Source: Streptomyces sp. NBC_01689 (GTDB taxonomy: Bacteria > Actinomycetota > Actinomycetes > Streptomycetales > Streptomycetaceae). From it: a stretch of DNA of 64,000 nucleotides. The notes under the pieces were generated by a model. It saw nothing but the letters and a program-made list of their open reading frames with translations, made no database searches and was not told the origin of the DNA. Both the position numbers and the translations under genes were made by a program. The DNA lies in assembly GCF_036250675.1 (NCBI RefSeq), contig NZ_CP109592.1:2542001-2606000 (forward strand). Reading direction: 5' to 3'. Positions 41,434 to 49,359 of this stretch are shown in pieces (within the stretch, counting starts at the first letter, position 1; every line of letters begins with the position of its first letter).

Positions 41434-44193
41434 GTGGCATCACATTCAGGCAGTGCTCTCTCGATCCCGCACCAGGTGGAATTCGGTATCAACGAATGGC
41501 TCGTCGACGAGTTCCGGGAGCGGTATCTCCGTGATCCCGACTCGGTCGAGCGGGTCTGGCGGGACTACTTCCGGGCGTCCGTGACAGCGGCCGAGGTCCT
41601 GCCCGCCCCCGCCGGAGCGACCGTGCACACGCCGACGGCGCAGGCACCGGACCCCGACCTCGTGGTCAAGGCGGTCCGGGTCGCCGCGCTGATCCACTCG
41701 TACCGCGTCCGCGGGCACCTCGCGGCGGCCACCGACCCGCTGTCCGCCGGGCCGTCCGCGGGCCATCCGGACCTGGAGCTCTCGGGCCACGGCCTCGACG
41801 CCGCGGACACCGCCCGGGAATTCCCGGTCGACGGTTTCGCGGGGAACCGCTGCATGACGCTCGGCGACGTACTGACCACGCTGCGCGCATCCTACTGCGG
41901 ACCCACCGGCATCGAGTACATGCACATCCAGGACCAGCGGGAGCGGCTCTGGATCCAGCGCCGCGTCGAGGTCCCGCCGCCCCGGCCGGGCCGCGCCGAG
42001 CAGCTGCGGATTCTGTACCGGCTGGGATCCGCCGAGGCGTTCGAGACGTTCCTGCACACCAAGTACGTGGGGCAGAAGCGGTATTCGCTGGAGGGCGGGG
42101 AGGCGGCGATCGTCCTGCTGGACACGGTCCTGGAGCGGGCCGCACGGCTGGGCATGCACGAGGCGGTCGTCGGAATGGCGCACCGCGGCAGGCTGAACGT
42201 CCTCGCCAACATCGTGGGCAAGCCCTACGCCCAGATCTTCGACGAGTTCGAGGACGCGGTCGACGTCCGGTCCGCCCAGGGCTCCGGCGACGTGAAGTAC
42301 CACCTCGGCGCGAGCGGCACCTTCCACACCCCAGACGGTCACTCGATCGCGGTCTCCGTGGTGGCGAACCCCTCCCACCTGGAGGTCGTGGGGCCGGTGG
42401 CGCAGGGTCTCGTCCGGGGACACCAGGATCTCGCCCAGGACGGTCAGGGCCCCCACTCCGTGCTCCCCGTGGTGATCCACGGTGACGCCGCCCTCGCGGG
42501 CCAGGGAGTGGTGGCGGAGACCATGAACATGTCGCGGCTGCCGGGCTACACCACCGGCGGCACCGTCCACCTGGTCATCAACAACCAGCTGGGATTCACC
42601 ACAGCTCCCTCGGTCGGCCGGTCGAGCACGTACGCGACCGATGTCGCGCGGACCGTCGAGGCCCCTGTGTTCCATGTCAACGGCGACGACCCCGAAGCGG
42701 TCGCCCGGGTCGCGCAGTTGGCCTTCGACTACCGTCAGACGTTCCACAAGGACGTGGTCGTCGACCTGGTCTGCTACCGGCGTCACGGACACAGCGAGGT
42801 CGACGACCCCTCCATCACGCAGCCAGCCATGTACGACCGCATCGCCGAGAGGCCGTCCGTGCGCAAGCTGTACGCGCGGTCGCTGCAGAGCAGCGGCGTG
42901 ATCAGTGAGCAGGAGGCCGAGAGCGCCCAGCAGGGCTACCGCGAGCAGCTCCAGCGGGCCTTCGCCGAGACGGCCGGGGCGTCCGCGTCCGACGGCGGTC
43001 CGGTTCCGGCCGGCGTCGTCGCGGCTCCCCCGGTCCGCCGGGCCGTGACGGCCGCCTCAGAGATGACGCTGCGTCACATCCTGGGCTCGCAGATCGACCT
43101 GCCGCGGGACTTCACCGCCCACTCGCGGGTGCTGCCCCAACTGCAGCGGCGGGCGGCCATGTTCGACGACGGGAACGTCGACTGGGCCACCGCGGAGGCG
43201 CTCGCGATCGGGTCGCTGCTCCTGGACGGGGTCCCGGTCCGGCTGTCCGGGCAGGACTCCCGCCGGGGCACCTTCGGCCAGCGGCACGCGGTCCTCGTCG
43301 ACCGGCTCACCGGGCGGCAGCACACTCCCCTGAACTCGCTCGGCGCGGAGGCGGCGCGCTTCACGCCGTACGACTCCCTCCTGTCCGAACTCGCCGTGCT
43401 CGCCTTCGAATACGGCTACTCGCTTGCCCGTCCGGACGCCCTGGTGCTGTGGGAGGCGCAATTCGGCGACTTCGCCAACGGCGCCCAGACGGTCGTCGAC
43501 GAGTACATCTCCTCCTCGGAGCAGAAGTGGGGGCAGCGGTCGGGCGTCACCCTGCTGCTGCCGCACGGTCTGGAGGGACAGGGACCGGACCACTCCTCCG
43601 CCCGGATGGAACGGTTCCTGCAGTTGTGCGCCGACGACAACCTGACCGTCGCCAACCCCTCGCTGCCGGCCAACTACTTCCATCTGCTCAGGGAGCAGGG
43701 CCTGGACGCGGGGCGCAGGCCGCTGGTGGTCTTCACCCCGAAGTCCATGCTGCGGTCGAAGGCCGCGACCTCCGCCCTGGAGGAGTTCACCGAGGGGTCG
43801 TTCCGTCCCGTCGTCCCGGACACCACGCGGGACCCGGCGCGGACCGAGCGGGTGCTGCTGTGTTCGGGAAAGGTCTTCTACGACCTGGACGCGCACCGCC
43901 GCGCGTCGGGCGAGGACCGCACCGCCCTCGTGCGGGTGGAGCGGCTGTACCCCTTCCCCGCCGACGAGTTGCGGGCCGAACTGTCCCGCTACCCGTCGGA
44001 CGTGGACGTGCGCTGGGTGCAGGAGGAACCGGCCAACCAGGGCGCGTGGACCTTCGTCGCGCCGCGCCTCGCCTCCCTGGTCACCGCACCGGCGGGCTGT
44101 GTGAGCCGCCCGGCGGCCTCGGCTCCCGCGGTGGGGTCCCACCGCCGTCACGCGGCCGAACAGCGGGATCTGGTCGGGCGGGCGTTCGCCTGA
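41434..44193 (+). CDS. 2-oxoglutarate dehydrogenase E1 component (stand-alone)
   Basis: A 919-residue thiamine-diphosphate enzyme that decarboxylates 2-oxoglutarate. The N-terminal segment INEWLVDEFRERYLRDPDSV and the core motifs GMAHRGRLNVLANIVGKP (about 248-265), KYHLGASGTF, IHGDAALAGQGVVAETMN (about 348) and LVINNQLGF give the cofactor site. EEPANQGAWTF near the end is typical. The usual actinobacterial enzyme (Kgd) is about 1230-1270 residues with an N-terminal E2 acyltransferase domain. This one lacks that domain and has the length of E. coli SucA, so it is probably a second, specialised copy. No E2 or E3 gene is adjacent. GTG start after AAAGAAGG. Confidence 0.93.
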   Translation: MASHSGSALSIPHQVEFGINEWLVDEFRERYLRDPDSVERVWRDYFRASVTAAEVLPAPAGATVHTPTAQAPDPDLVVKAVRVAALIHSYRVRGHLAAATDPLSAGPSAGHPDLELSGHGLDAADTAREFPVDGFAGNRCMTLGDVLTTLRASYCGPTGIEYMHIQDQRERLWIQRRVEVPPPRPGRAEQLRILYRLGSAEAFETFLHTKYVGQKRYSLEGGEAAIVLLDTVLERAARLGMHEAVVGMAHRGRLNVLANIVGKPYAQIFDEFEDAVDVRSAQGSGDVKYHLGASGTFHTPDGHSIAVSVVANPSHLEVVGPVAQGLVRGHQDLAQDGQGPHSVLPVVIHGDAALAGQGVVAETMNMSRLPGYTTGGTVHLVINNQLGFTTAPSVGRSSTYATDVARTVEAPVFHVNGDDPEAVARVAQLAFDYRQTFHKDVVVDLVCYRRHGHSEVDDPSITQPAMYDRIAERPSVRKLYARSLQSSGVISEQEAESAQQGYREQLQRAFAETAGASASDGGPVPAGVVAAPPVRRAVTAASEMTLRHILGSQIDLPRDFTAHSRVLPQLQRRAAMFDDGNVDWATAEALAIGSLLLDGVPVRLSGQDSRRGTFGQRHAVLVDRLTGRQHTPLNSLGAEAARFTPYDSLLSELAVLAFEYGYSLARPDALVLWEAQFGDFANGAQTVVDEYISSSEQKWGQRSGVTLLLPHGLEGQGPDHSSARMERFLQLCADDNLTVANPSLPANYFHLLREQGLDAGRRPLVVFTPKSMLRSKAATSALEEFTEGSFRPVVPDTTRDPARTERVLLCSGKVFYDLDAHRRASGEDRTALVRVERLYPFPADELRAELSRYPSDVDVRWVQEEPANQGAWTFVAPRLASLVTAPAGCVSRPAASAPAVGSHRRHAAEQRDLVGRAFA

Positions 44194-44236
44194 CGCCCGT
44201 GGGTGCCCGGCCGGGAGAGCGCGGACCGGCCGGGAC

Positions 44237-44277
44237 GGCGCCGCCCGGCGCGGGGCGTCACGCCGGGCGACGGCGCC
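44237..44277 (+). terminator. Terminator-like hairpin after the E1 gene
   Basis: GGCGCCGCCCGGCG (44237-44250) pairs with CGCCGGGCGACGGCGCC (44261-44277), a 14-bp stem with a three-base bulge, 44 bases past the stop. The DNA that follows (44330-44430) is made of short GCGCGC/GTCGTCGG repeats. Confidence 0.7.
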
Positions 44278-44424
44278 GGCGGTACACGTGCACCGCCAAG
44301 TCCCTCTCCCCGCAGGCCCGTTCCGCCTGCGCCCCGTTCTCTCCGCGCGCCCGTGCGGTCGTCGGCGCGCGCAGCCCTCAACGCGCGTGCAGCCCTCGGC
44401 GCGCGTCCGGTCGTCGGCGCGCGT

Positions 44425-45462
44425 TCAGTCGTCGGCGCCGGGCCCCGCGGGCGCTGCGGCCTCCGTGATCCCGGCATCCGTGACCCCGGTGGTGTGGAAC
44501 CGTGCCCGGAACACCCCCGGAGTCACCTTGAGGTTCCGCACGAACGCCCTGCGCAGCGACTCGGGTGAACCGAACCCCGTACGGCGTGCGATCACGGCCA
44601 TCGGATCGTCACCGGACTCCAGCATGGCCTGCGCGGCCTCCAGCCGGACCTGTTCCACGTACCGGGCCGGTGTCATGTGCAACTCCTCGCAGAAGAGCCG
44701 GGTCACATGGCGGGAGCTGACGCCGGCGCGGCGCGCCATCGCGGACAACGTGTGATTGGCGGCGGGGTCCTCCGCCACCGCGTCCAGCACCCTGCGGAGC
44801 ATGTCCTGGCGGGTGTGCGCGGCGCGGGCGCGCACACTGAACTGGGACTGGCCGCCTGGCCGTTGCATGAAGACCACCAGGTCCTTGGCGACCGCGCGGG
44901 CCACTTCGGCACCGTAGTGCTCCTCCACCAGGGCCAGTGAGAGGTCGATGCCCGCGGTGACTCCCGCCGAGGTCATCACCTTGCCGTCGCGCACGAAGAT
45001 CGCGTCCGGTTCGACCTTCACGGCGGGGAAGCGCAGGGCCAACTGCCGGGAGTGGCGCCAGTGGGTGGCGGCACTGCGGCCGTCCAGGAGACCCGCGGCG
45101 GCCAGCAGGAACGCGCCGGTGCACACGGACGCCGTGCAGCGCGCGTTCGCGTCGAGCTTCCGTACGAGGTCCAGCAGCGCGTCGTCCCTGGTCATCCGGT
45201 CCCAGTCCGGGCCGCCGGGAATCACCAGGACGTCGGTGGTCTCCCGTACGTCCGCCACCGCCATGTCGACGCCGAGGCGGGTCCCCGACGCGGTCGTCAC
45301 CTCGTTCCCGTCGGCCGAGACCATGGTCAGCCGGTAGTGGGCACCGAAGTCGTTCGCCGAGGTGAACACCTCGATCGGACCGGTGACGTCCAGCAGCCGG
45401 ACCCCGGGGAAAACGAAGATCGTCACGAGGAGCGGGTCGGTTCCGGCGCGCTTGTGGTTCAT
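44425..45462 (-). CDS. GlxA family AraC-type regulator with DJ-1/PfpI domain
   Basis: A 345-residue two-domain regulator. The N-terminal amidotransferase-like DJ-1/PfpI domain shows VTIFVFPGVRLLDVTGPIEV, LVIPGGPDWD and the nucleophile-elbow segment ASVCTGAFLLAAAGLLDG (Cys about 112). The C-terminal AraC domain has two helix-turn-helices: LSAMARRAGVSSRHVTRLF and DPMAVIARRTGFGSPESLRR, with FRARF at the end. It probably senses a small metabolite. ATG 45462 follows GGAGG. It is divergent from an HxlR regulator across 82 bases, an unusual regulator-regulator pair with no enzyme between. Confidence 0.93.
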   Translation of the reverse strand: MNHKRAGTDPLLVTIFVFPGVRLLDVTGPIEVFTSANDFGAHYRLTMVSADGNEVTTASGTRLGVDMAVADVRETTDVLVIPGGPDWDRMTRDDALLDLVRKLDANARCTASVCTGAFLLAAAGLLDGRSAATHWRHSRQLALRFPAVKVEPDAIFVRDGKVMTSAGVTAGIDLSLALVEEHYGAEVARAVAKDLVVFMQRPGGQSQFSVRARAAHTRQDMLRRVLDAVAEDPAANHTLSAMARRAGVSSRHVTRLFCEELHMTPARYVEQVRLEAAQAMLESGDDPMAVIARRTGFGSPESLRRAFVRNLKVTPGVFRARFHTTGVTDAGITEAAAPAGPGADD

Positions 45463-45513
45463 CGAATGCCTCCGGACCTGACATCTGGTTACGGTCGATG
45501 CTATGCGCAGTGA

Positions 45514-45524
45514 GTTCGCAGAAC
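45514..45524. promoter_or_regulatory. Possible HxlR operator GTTC-N3-GAAC
   Basis: The dyad GTTCGCAGAAC lies 20 bases before the HxlR gene start in the short divergent gap with the GlxA gene, in the AT-richest part. The position suits autoregulation; the match is short. Confidence 0.4.
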
Positions 45525-45544
45525 AAACCAACTAGGATCGCGGC

Positions 45545-45982
45545 ATGTCCGACGTCCGGCCACGCGCCTGCCCCATAGCGGGAACCCTCGATCTCGTAGG
45601 AGAGCGCTGGTCGCTCCTGGTGCTGCGCGAGGTGTTCCTGGGGGTCCGGCGTTATGCCGACATCCGCGCCAACACCGGGGCGCCGCGGGACGTTCTCACC
45701 AAGCGGCTGCGGTCCTTGGAGGCCGCGGGAATCCTGGAGCGCCGCCGGTACCAGGACCGCCCTCCCCGCTCCGAGTACCTTCTGACGGCCTCGGGGCAGG
45801 CGCTGGAACCGGTGCTGATCGGGCTTCGCGAATGGGGCCTCCGGCATCTCCAGGACCCGCCGCCCGCCCCGCGCTTCCTGCACACGTGCGGCGCCGAGGT
45901 GGAGACCCGGATCGTCTGCGCCGGGTGCGGCGAGCCCCTTGAGGGGGGCGGTCTGGTGACCGTGCCGGAGGAAGAGGCGTAG
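45545..45982 (+). CDS. HxlR family transcriptional regulator
   Basis: This 145-residue regulator has the HxlR start CPIAGTLDLVGERWSLLVLR, winged helix RRYADIRANTGAPRDVLTKR and wing RRRYQDRPPRSEYLLTASG. The N-terminal Cys in ACPIA is the thiol-sensor position of several HxlR proteins. A C-terminal HTCGAEVETRIVCAGCGEPL contains CxxC spacing and may bind zinc, a feature of a subset of the family. It probably regulates itself and possibly the divergent GlxA gene. Confidence 0.92.
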   Translation: MSDVRPRACPIAGTLDLVGERWSLLVLREVFLGVRRYADIRANTGAPRDVLTKRLRSLEAAGILERRRYQDRPPRSEYLLTASGQALEPVLIGLREWGLRHLQDPPPAPRFLHTCGAEVETRIVCAGCGEPLEGGGLVTVPEEEA

Positions 45983-46232
45983 AGGCCCGCGGGCCCCGGG
46001 AGGTCCGTGGGCGCGGACCCCGGTGCCGAGCCCGGCCGTGAGCCGGCCGGGCGGCGATCCGGCGGGGGCCGCGGGGAGTTGACGAAGCCGGGCGGCCGCG
46101 GACGGTTCCGCCGTCCACCGAGCCGTCACCTCGGTACATGCCCAGGTGGAGGTCTCGGAACAACGTTGTGGTGAACCTTTGACCAACACCGTACGCTCCG
46201 TCTGATCGATCACAGACTCCCTGGGGGAATTC

Positions 46233-47012
46233 ATGCGCACAACCACGCGCCTCGCCCTGTTCGGCACGAGCGTCGCACTGGTCGCCCCGGTCATGGGTGC
46301 CGCCACCGCCCACGCGGAGGACGGCGGCAGTGGCGACATCACCATCGACAAGGTCGTCGTCAACGGCGGCAAGCCGGTCGTGGTGGGGACCACCGACGTG
46401 GTGTCCGCCAAGGTCTCCGTGACCGCGTCGGACAACTCGGGCATCGCCAGGACCACGTACATCAGCGCCTTCGGTCCGAAGCCGAACTTCGCGCAGATCT
46501 GGGACGACGAGATCACATGCGTCAAGGTGAAGGCGACCACCTCGACCTGTACCGGCACCCTGACGTTCGACCCCCGGGCGGCGACCGGTTTCGTCGACAA
46601 CAACGCGGCGGCCACCTGGAAGCTCGGCACGCTCGTCTCCGCCAACGACTACGACTACATCCACCGGGACGCGGCCACCACGTTCAAGGTGCAGCGCTAC
46701 TCGAAGCTGACGGTCAACGCCTCCCCCGAGCCGGTGAAGAAGGGCAAGGCCGTCACCGTGACCGGCAAGCTCTCCCGGGCCAACTGGGAGGACAACGCCT
46801 ACCACGGCTACACGAACCAGTCCGTGAAGCTGCAGTTCCGCAAAAAGGGCAGCGACACCTACACCACGGTGAAGACGGTCAAGTCGGACTCGACGGGCAA
46901 CCTCAAGAGCACCGTCACCGCCGCCACCGACGGCTACTTCCGCTACAGCTTCGCGGGAACCGCGACGACTCCGGCGGTCAACGCGACCGGCGACTTCGTG
47001 GACGTCCGCTAG
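46233..47012 (+). CDS. Secreted protein with Ig-like/beta-sandwich domains, unknown function
   Basis: A 259-residue exported protein. A Sec signal peptide (MRTTTRLALFGTSVALVAPV, cleavage after AHA near residue 28) precedes two beta-rich parts: DITIDKVVVNGGKPVVVGTT with DNSGIARTTYISAFGP, and SKLTVNASPEPVKKGKAVTV with KLQFRKKGSDTYTTVKTVKS, the latter like bacterial Ig-like repeats in Streptomyces secreted proteins. Two Cys (ITCVK and STCTG) could form a disulfide. Upstream, TTGACC near 46178 could be a -35 box. Its binding partner is unknown. Confidence 0.8.
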   Translation: MRTTTRLALFGTSVALVAPVMGAATAHAEDGGSGDITIDKVVVNGGKPVVVGTTDVVSAKVSVTASDNSGIARTTYISAFGPKPNFAQIWDDEITCVKVKATTSTCTGTLTFDPRAATGFVDNNAAATWKLGTLVSANDYDYIHRDAATTFKVQRYSKLTVNASPEPVKKGKAVTVTGKLSRANWEDNAYHGYTNQSVKLQFRKKGSDTYTTVKTVKSDSTGNLKSTVTAATDGYFRYSFAGTATTPAVNATGDFVDVR

Positions 47013-47133
47013 CCGGCCGGGGCGCCGACGCGCGGAGCGGCGGCTCCGATGGAACCCGCGGGCGGACTTCGGCGAACAAGGGGTGATCACGCCGGCTTCG
47101 TCGAAGGGACCCCATGAATCTCAGAGGTGACCG

Positions 47134-47799
47134 ATGAGCGCCTCACCGGACGTCGGAGTGGGCCGTGCCGTCGTGATCGACAGCTCGGCCGGCTCCGACG
47201 CCTCGGTCGTCGAACGCTCCTGGGACGACCCCGACTCCTTCGCCGTGCTGTTCGACCGCTACGCCGACGGCATCCACCGTTATGTGGCCCGGCGGTTGGG
47301 AACCGAGGCGGCCGACGACCTGATGGCCGAGACGTTCGTGATCGCCTTCCAGCGGCGCCGGCGCTACGACCTCTCGCGGTCGCAGGCCCTGCCCTGGCTG
47401 TACGGGATCGCCACCAACCTCATCGGCCGGCACCGGCGTGCCGAGGCCCGGCGTCTGCGGGCGTTGTCGCGGGCCGCCTCCACCGCCCATGCCGAGGAGC
47501 GCGGTGAGGGCGAGGCGATGGAGGACCGGGTGGTGGCGCGGGTCGGCGCGGAGAGCACCCGGGGCAGCCTGGCGGCGGCCCTCGCCGGGCTGTCCGCCCG
47601 CAACCGGGACGTCCTGCTCCTGATCGCCTGGGGCGATCTCGACTACACGGAGGCGGCGGAGGCGCTGGGCATACCGGTGGGCACCGTGCGCTCACGGTTG
47701 CACCGGGCCCGCCGCGGGGTGCGGGAAGCGCTGGGCGGATCGGATCCCACCACGAGCCGAGAGGACGAGCGAGAGGACGAGGAGGCCCACCGTGGATGA
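47134..47799 (+). CDS. ECF-type RNA polymerase sigma factor
   Basis: A 221-residue sigma-70 family protein. Region 2 reads DSFAVLFDRYADGIHRYVAR, EAADDLMAETFVIAFQRRRR and ALPWLYGIATNLIGRHRR. Region 4 reads LAGLSARNRDVLLLIAWGDL then DYTEAAEALGIPVGTVRSRL. The acidic tail SREDEREDEEAHRG follows. GAGGTGA precedes the ATG. The 3' end overlaps the next gene by eight bases; that gene encodes a membrane-anchored CU044_5270 protein, which takes the place usually held by an anti-sigma factor. Confidence 0.94.
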   Translation: MSASPDVGVGRAVVIDSSAGSDASVVERSWDDPDSFAVLFDRYADGIHRYVARRLGTEAADDLMAETFVIAFQRRRRYDLSRSQALPWLYGIATNLIGRHRRAEARRLRALSRAASTAHAEERGEGEAMEDRVVARVGAESTRGSLAAALAGLSARNRDVLLLIAWGDLDYTEAAEALGIPVGTVRSRLHRARRGVREALGGSDPTTSREDEREDEEAHRG

Positions 47800-48742
47800 C
47801 TTCACACGTGTACGGGAGTGGGGGGCAGACGTGCCGCCGCTCACCGACGAGGCCCGTTCCGCCGCCCGCGCCCGGCTGCGGGGCGCGATGTCCCGTGAGC
47901 ACCGTGCGGACAGGTCCGCCGTGCTGCCCCGGCGGCTGGTGTTCCGGGTGGCGGCCGCCGCGTCGGTGGCGGCGGTGGGCGCGACCGTCGTCGTCACCTC
48001 GGCCGGCGGTGGGCGGGGCGGCGGGCACGACGCGCCGCGGACGTCGCTCAGTGCGGCGCAGGTGCTGCTCAGGGCGGCGGACCGGTCGCGCACCGACGGT
48101 GCCGCGATGCCGGTGCCGCGCGACGACCAGTACTTCTACACCAGGACGTTCATCACGCGGAAGCCCGTCGAGGGCGGCACGACCCGGACCTGGACCGACG
48201 AGAGCTGGCTGTCCGTCGACGGTTCCAGGCCCTCACGGCGGCAGGAGCACGGGAAGATCCACCACGATCCCCCGCTCGGGAAGCACGAGGTGGCGTGGCC
48301 GCCCACCACGTACGCGAAGCTGCGGAAGATGCCGACGGATCCGGACAAGCTCCTCGATGCGCTCTCGTTCGGCCGTATGGGCACGCCGATGGACAGAACG
48401 AGGACGTTCTTCGAGATCTGCATGCTGATCCAGGGACCGCGGGTGATGCCCCCCGGGCTGCAGGCCGCCGCGTTCGAGGCACTCGCGAAGATCCCCGGCA
48501 TCAAGCTGGACCGCGACCAGGTGGACGGCGTCGGCCGGCCCGGGATCGCCGTCTCCTACCCCGAGGCCGCCTTCACGTTCGTCTTCGACCGCGAGACCTA
48601 CGCCTACCTCGGCCTGCGTACGAAGGGCAGCAGCCCGAAGCGCGTCCATGGGCACTGGCAGCAGTCCAACTGGTACTACGAGATGAGGAGCCTGGAGCGG
48701 ATGGCCGTGGTCGACCGTATCGGCCAGCGCCCGCGGTCCTAG
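47792..48742 (+). CDS. CU044_5270 family protein (putative membrane-anchored partner of the ECF sigma factor)
   Basis: A 316-residue protein with a cytoplasmic N-terminus (FTRVREWGADVPPLTDEARS), one membrane segment (RLVFRVAAAASVAAVGATVV, about 48-67) and a large extracytoplasmic domain with QYFYTRTFITRKPVEGGTTR and WLSVDGSRPSR. This is the layout of CU044_5270 proteins, which regularly follow ECF sigma genes in actinobacteria. It probably senses an outside signal and controls the sigma factor, but no zinc anti-sigma motif is visible. The GTG start overlaps the sigma gene by eight bases. Confidence 0.85.
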   Translation: MDDFTRVREWGADVPPLTDEARSAARARLRGAMSREHRADRSAVLPRRLVFRVAAAASVAAVGATVVVTSAGGGRGGGHDAPRTSLSAAQVLLRAADRSRTDGAAMPVPRDDQYFYTRTFITRKPVEGGTTRTWTDESWLSVDGSRPSRRQEHGKIHHDPPLGKHEVAWPPTTYAKLRKMPTDPDKLLDALSFGRMGTPMDRTRTFFEICMLIQGPRVMPPGLQAAAFEALAKIPGIKLDRDQVDGVGRPGIAVSYPEAAFTFVFDRETYAYLGLRTKGSSPKRVHGHWQQSNWYYEMRSLERMAVVDRIGQRPRS

Positions 48743-48873
48743 GGAACGCTCCCGCCCGGAAGGGGGTGCCGGCCGGTCCGGCATCCCCGGCTCGGCCCGC
48801 CCGGCCCCACTCCGGGCCCCCGAGGCCGGTGCCGCGCGGCGGGGTCACGCCCGTCACGGCCCCGGAACGCAGA

Positions 48874-48896
48874 AGACCCCACATGGAGTGGGGTCT
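48874..48896 (-). terminator. Terminator for tRNA-Leu
   Basis: AGACCCCAC (48874-48882) and GTGGGGTCT (48888-48896) form a perfect 9-bp stem with a 5-base loop, four bases after the tRNA 3' end. The minus strand continues TCTTCTGC, a weak U-rich tail. It may also stop the convergent CU044_5270 message. Confidence 0.88.
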
Positions 48897-48900
48897 GAGC

Positions 48901-48988
48901 TGGTGTCCGAGGGGGGACTTGAACCCCCACGCCCGATAAAGGGCACTAGCACCTCAAGCTAGCGCGTCTGCCATTCCGCCACCCGGAC
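48901..48988 (-). tRNA. tRNA-Leu (anticodon GAG)
   Basis: An 88-base tRNA on the minus strand. Acceptor GTCCGGG pairs with CTCGGAC, the anticodon loop reads CTTGAGG (anticodon GAG, decoding CUC/CUU), the variable arm is long as in leucine tRNAs, and the T arm is GGGGGTTCAAGTCCCCC. CCA is encoded (48903-48901). No integrase or duplicated 3' end is seen nearby, so it is not visibly used as an integration site. Confidence 0.96.
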
Positions 48989-49359
48989 CAGGTGTCTGCC
49001 GCCTGGCCGGGGGTGCTCCCCGCGGCGACATGGACAACAATACCAAGGTTTCAGGGTGCCTTTCACCTGCATATCCAGGCCCTGGGGACGCTCGCGCCGG
49101 ACCACACGCACGGGAAGCGCGCCTGTCACCCTCGGTGACGGGTCGGTGGCCGTCGGTCCATCGGACGCCCGCATCCTCACCCGCCAGGGGGAAGATGCGG
49201 GGTCATGGAGTGGGCGGGACCGTGCCGGCCGGCCGGGTTCCGCCCGTTCCACCGTCACGCGGAGAGCCCCGGCCGTCCCGTCACCAGGACGGCCGTCGCT
49301 CCCCCGTCACCGGGACGGCCGCCCGCTCCGGTGTGCCGGAGGAGGGCGCCGCCCTTCCG
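48989..49359. other. 371-base intergenic region between tRNA-Leu and aldehyde dehydrogenase gene
   Basis: No gene is supported. It holds the tRNA promoter side (around 49000-49060, relatively AT-rich with AACAATACCAAGG) and, near 49270-49295, the terminator of the aldehyde dehydrogenase gene. GTCACC(A/G)GGACGGCCG recurs twice within 40 bases. Confidence 0.5.
49270..49295 (-). terminator. Terminator after the aldehyde dehydrogenase gene
   Basis: CGGCCGTCC (49270-49278) pairs perfectly with GGACGGCCG (49287-49295) around an 8-base loop, 65 bases beyond the minus-strand stop at 49360. Confidence 0.7.

Noticed and set aside
48901..48988. tRNA-Leu as an integration site of a mobile element
   Set aside because: No integrase, no duplicated tRNA 3' end and no change in composition on either side.
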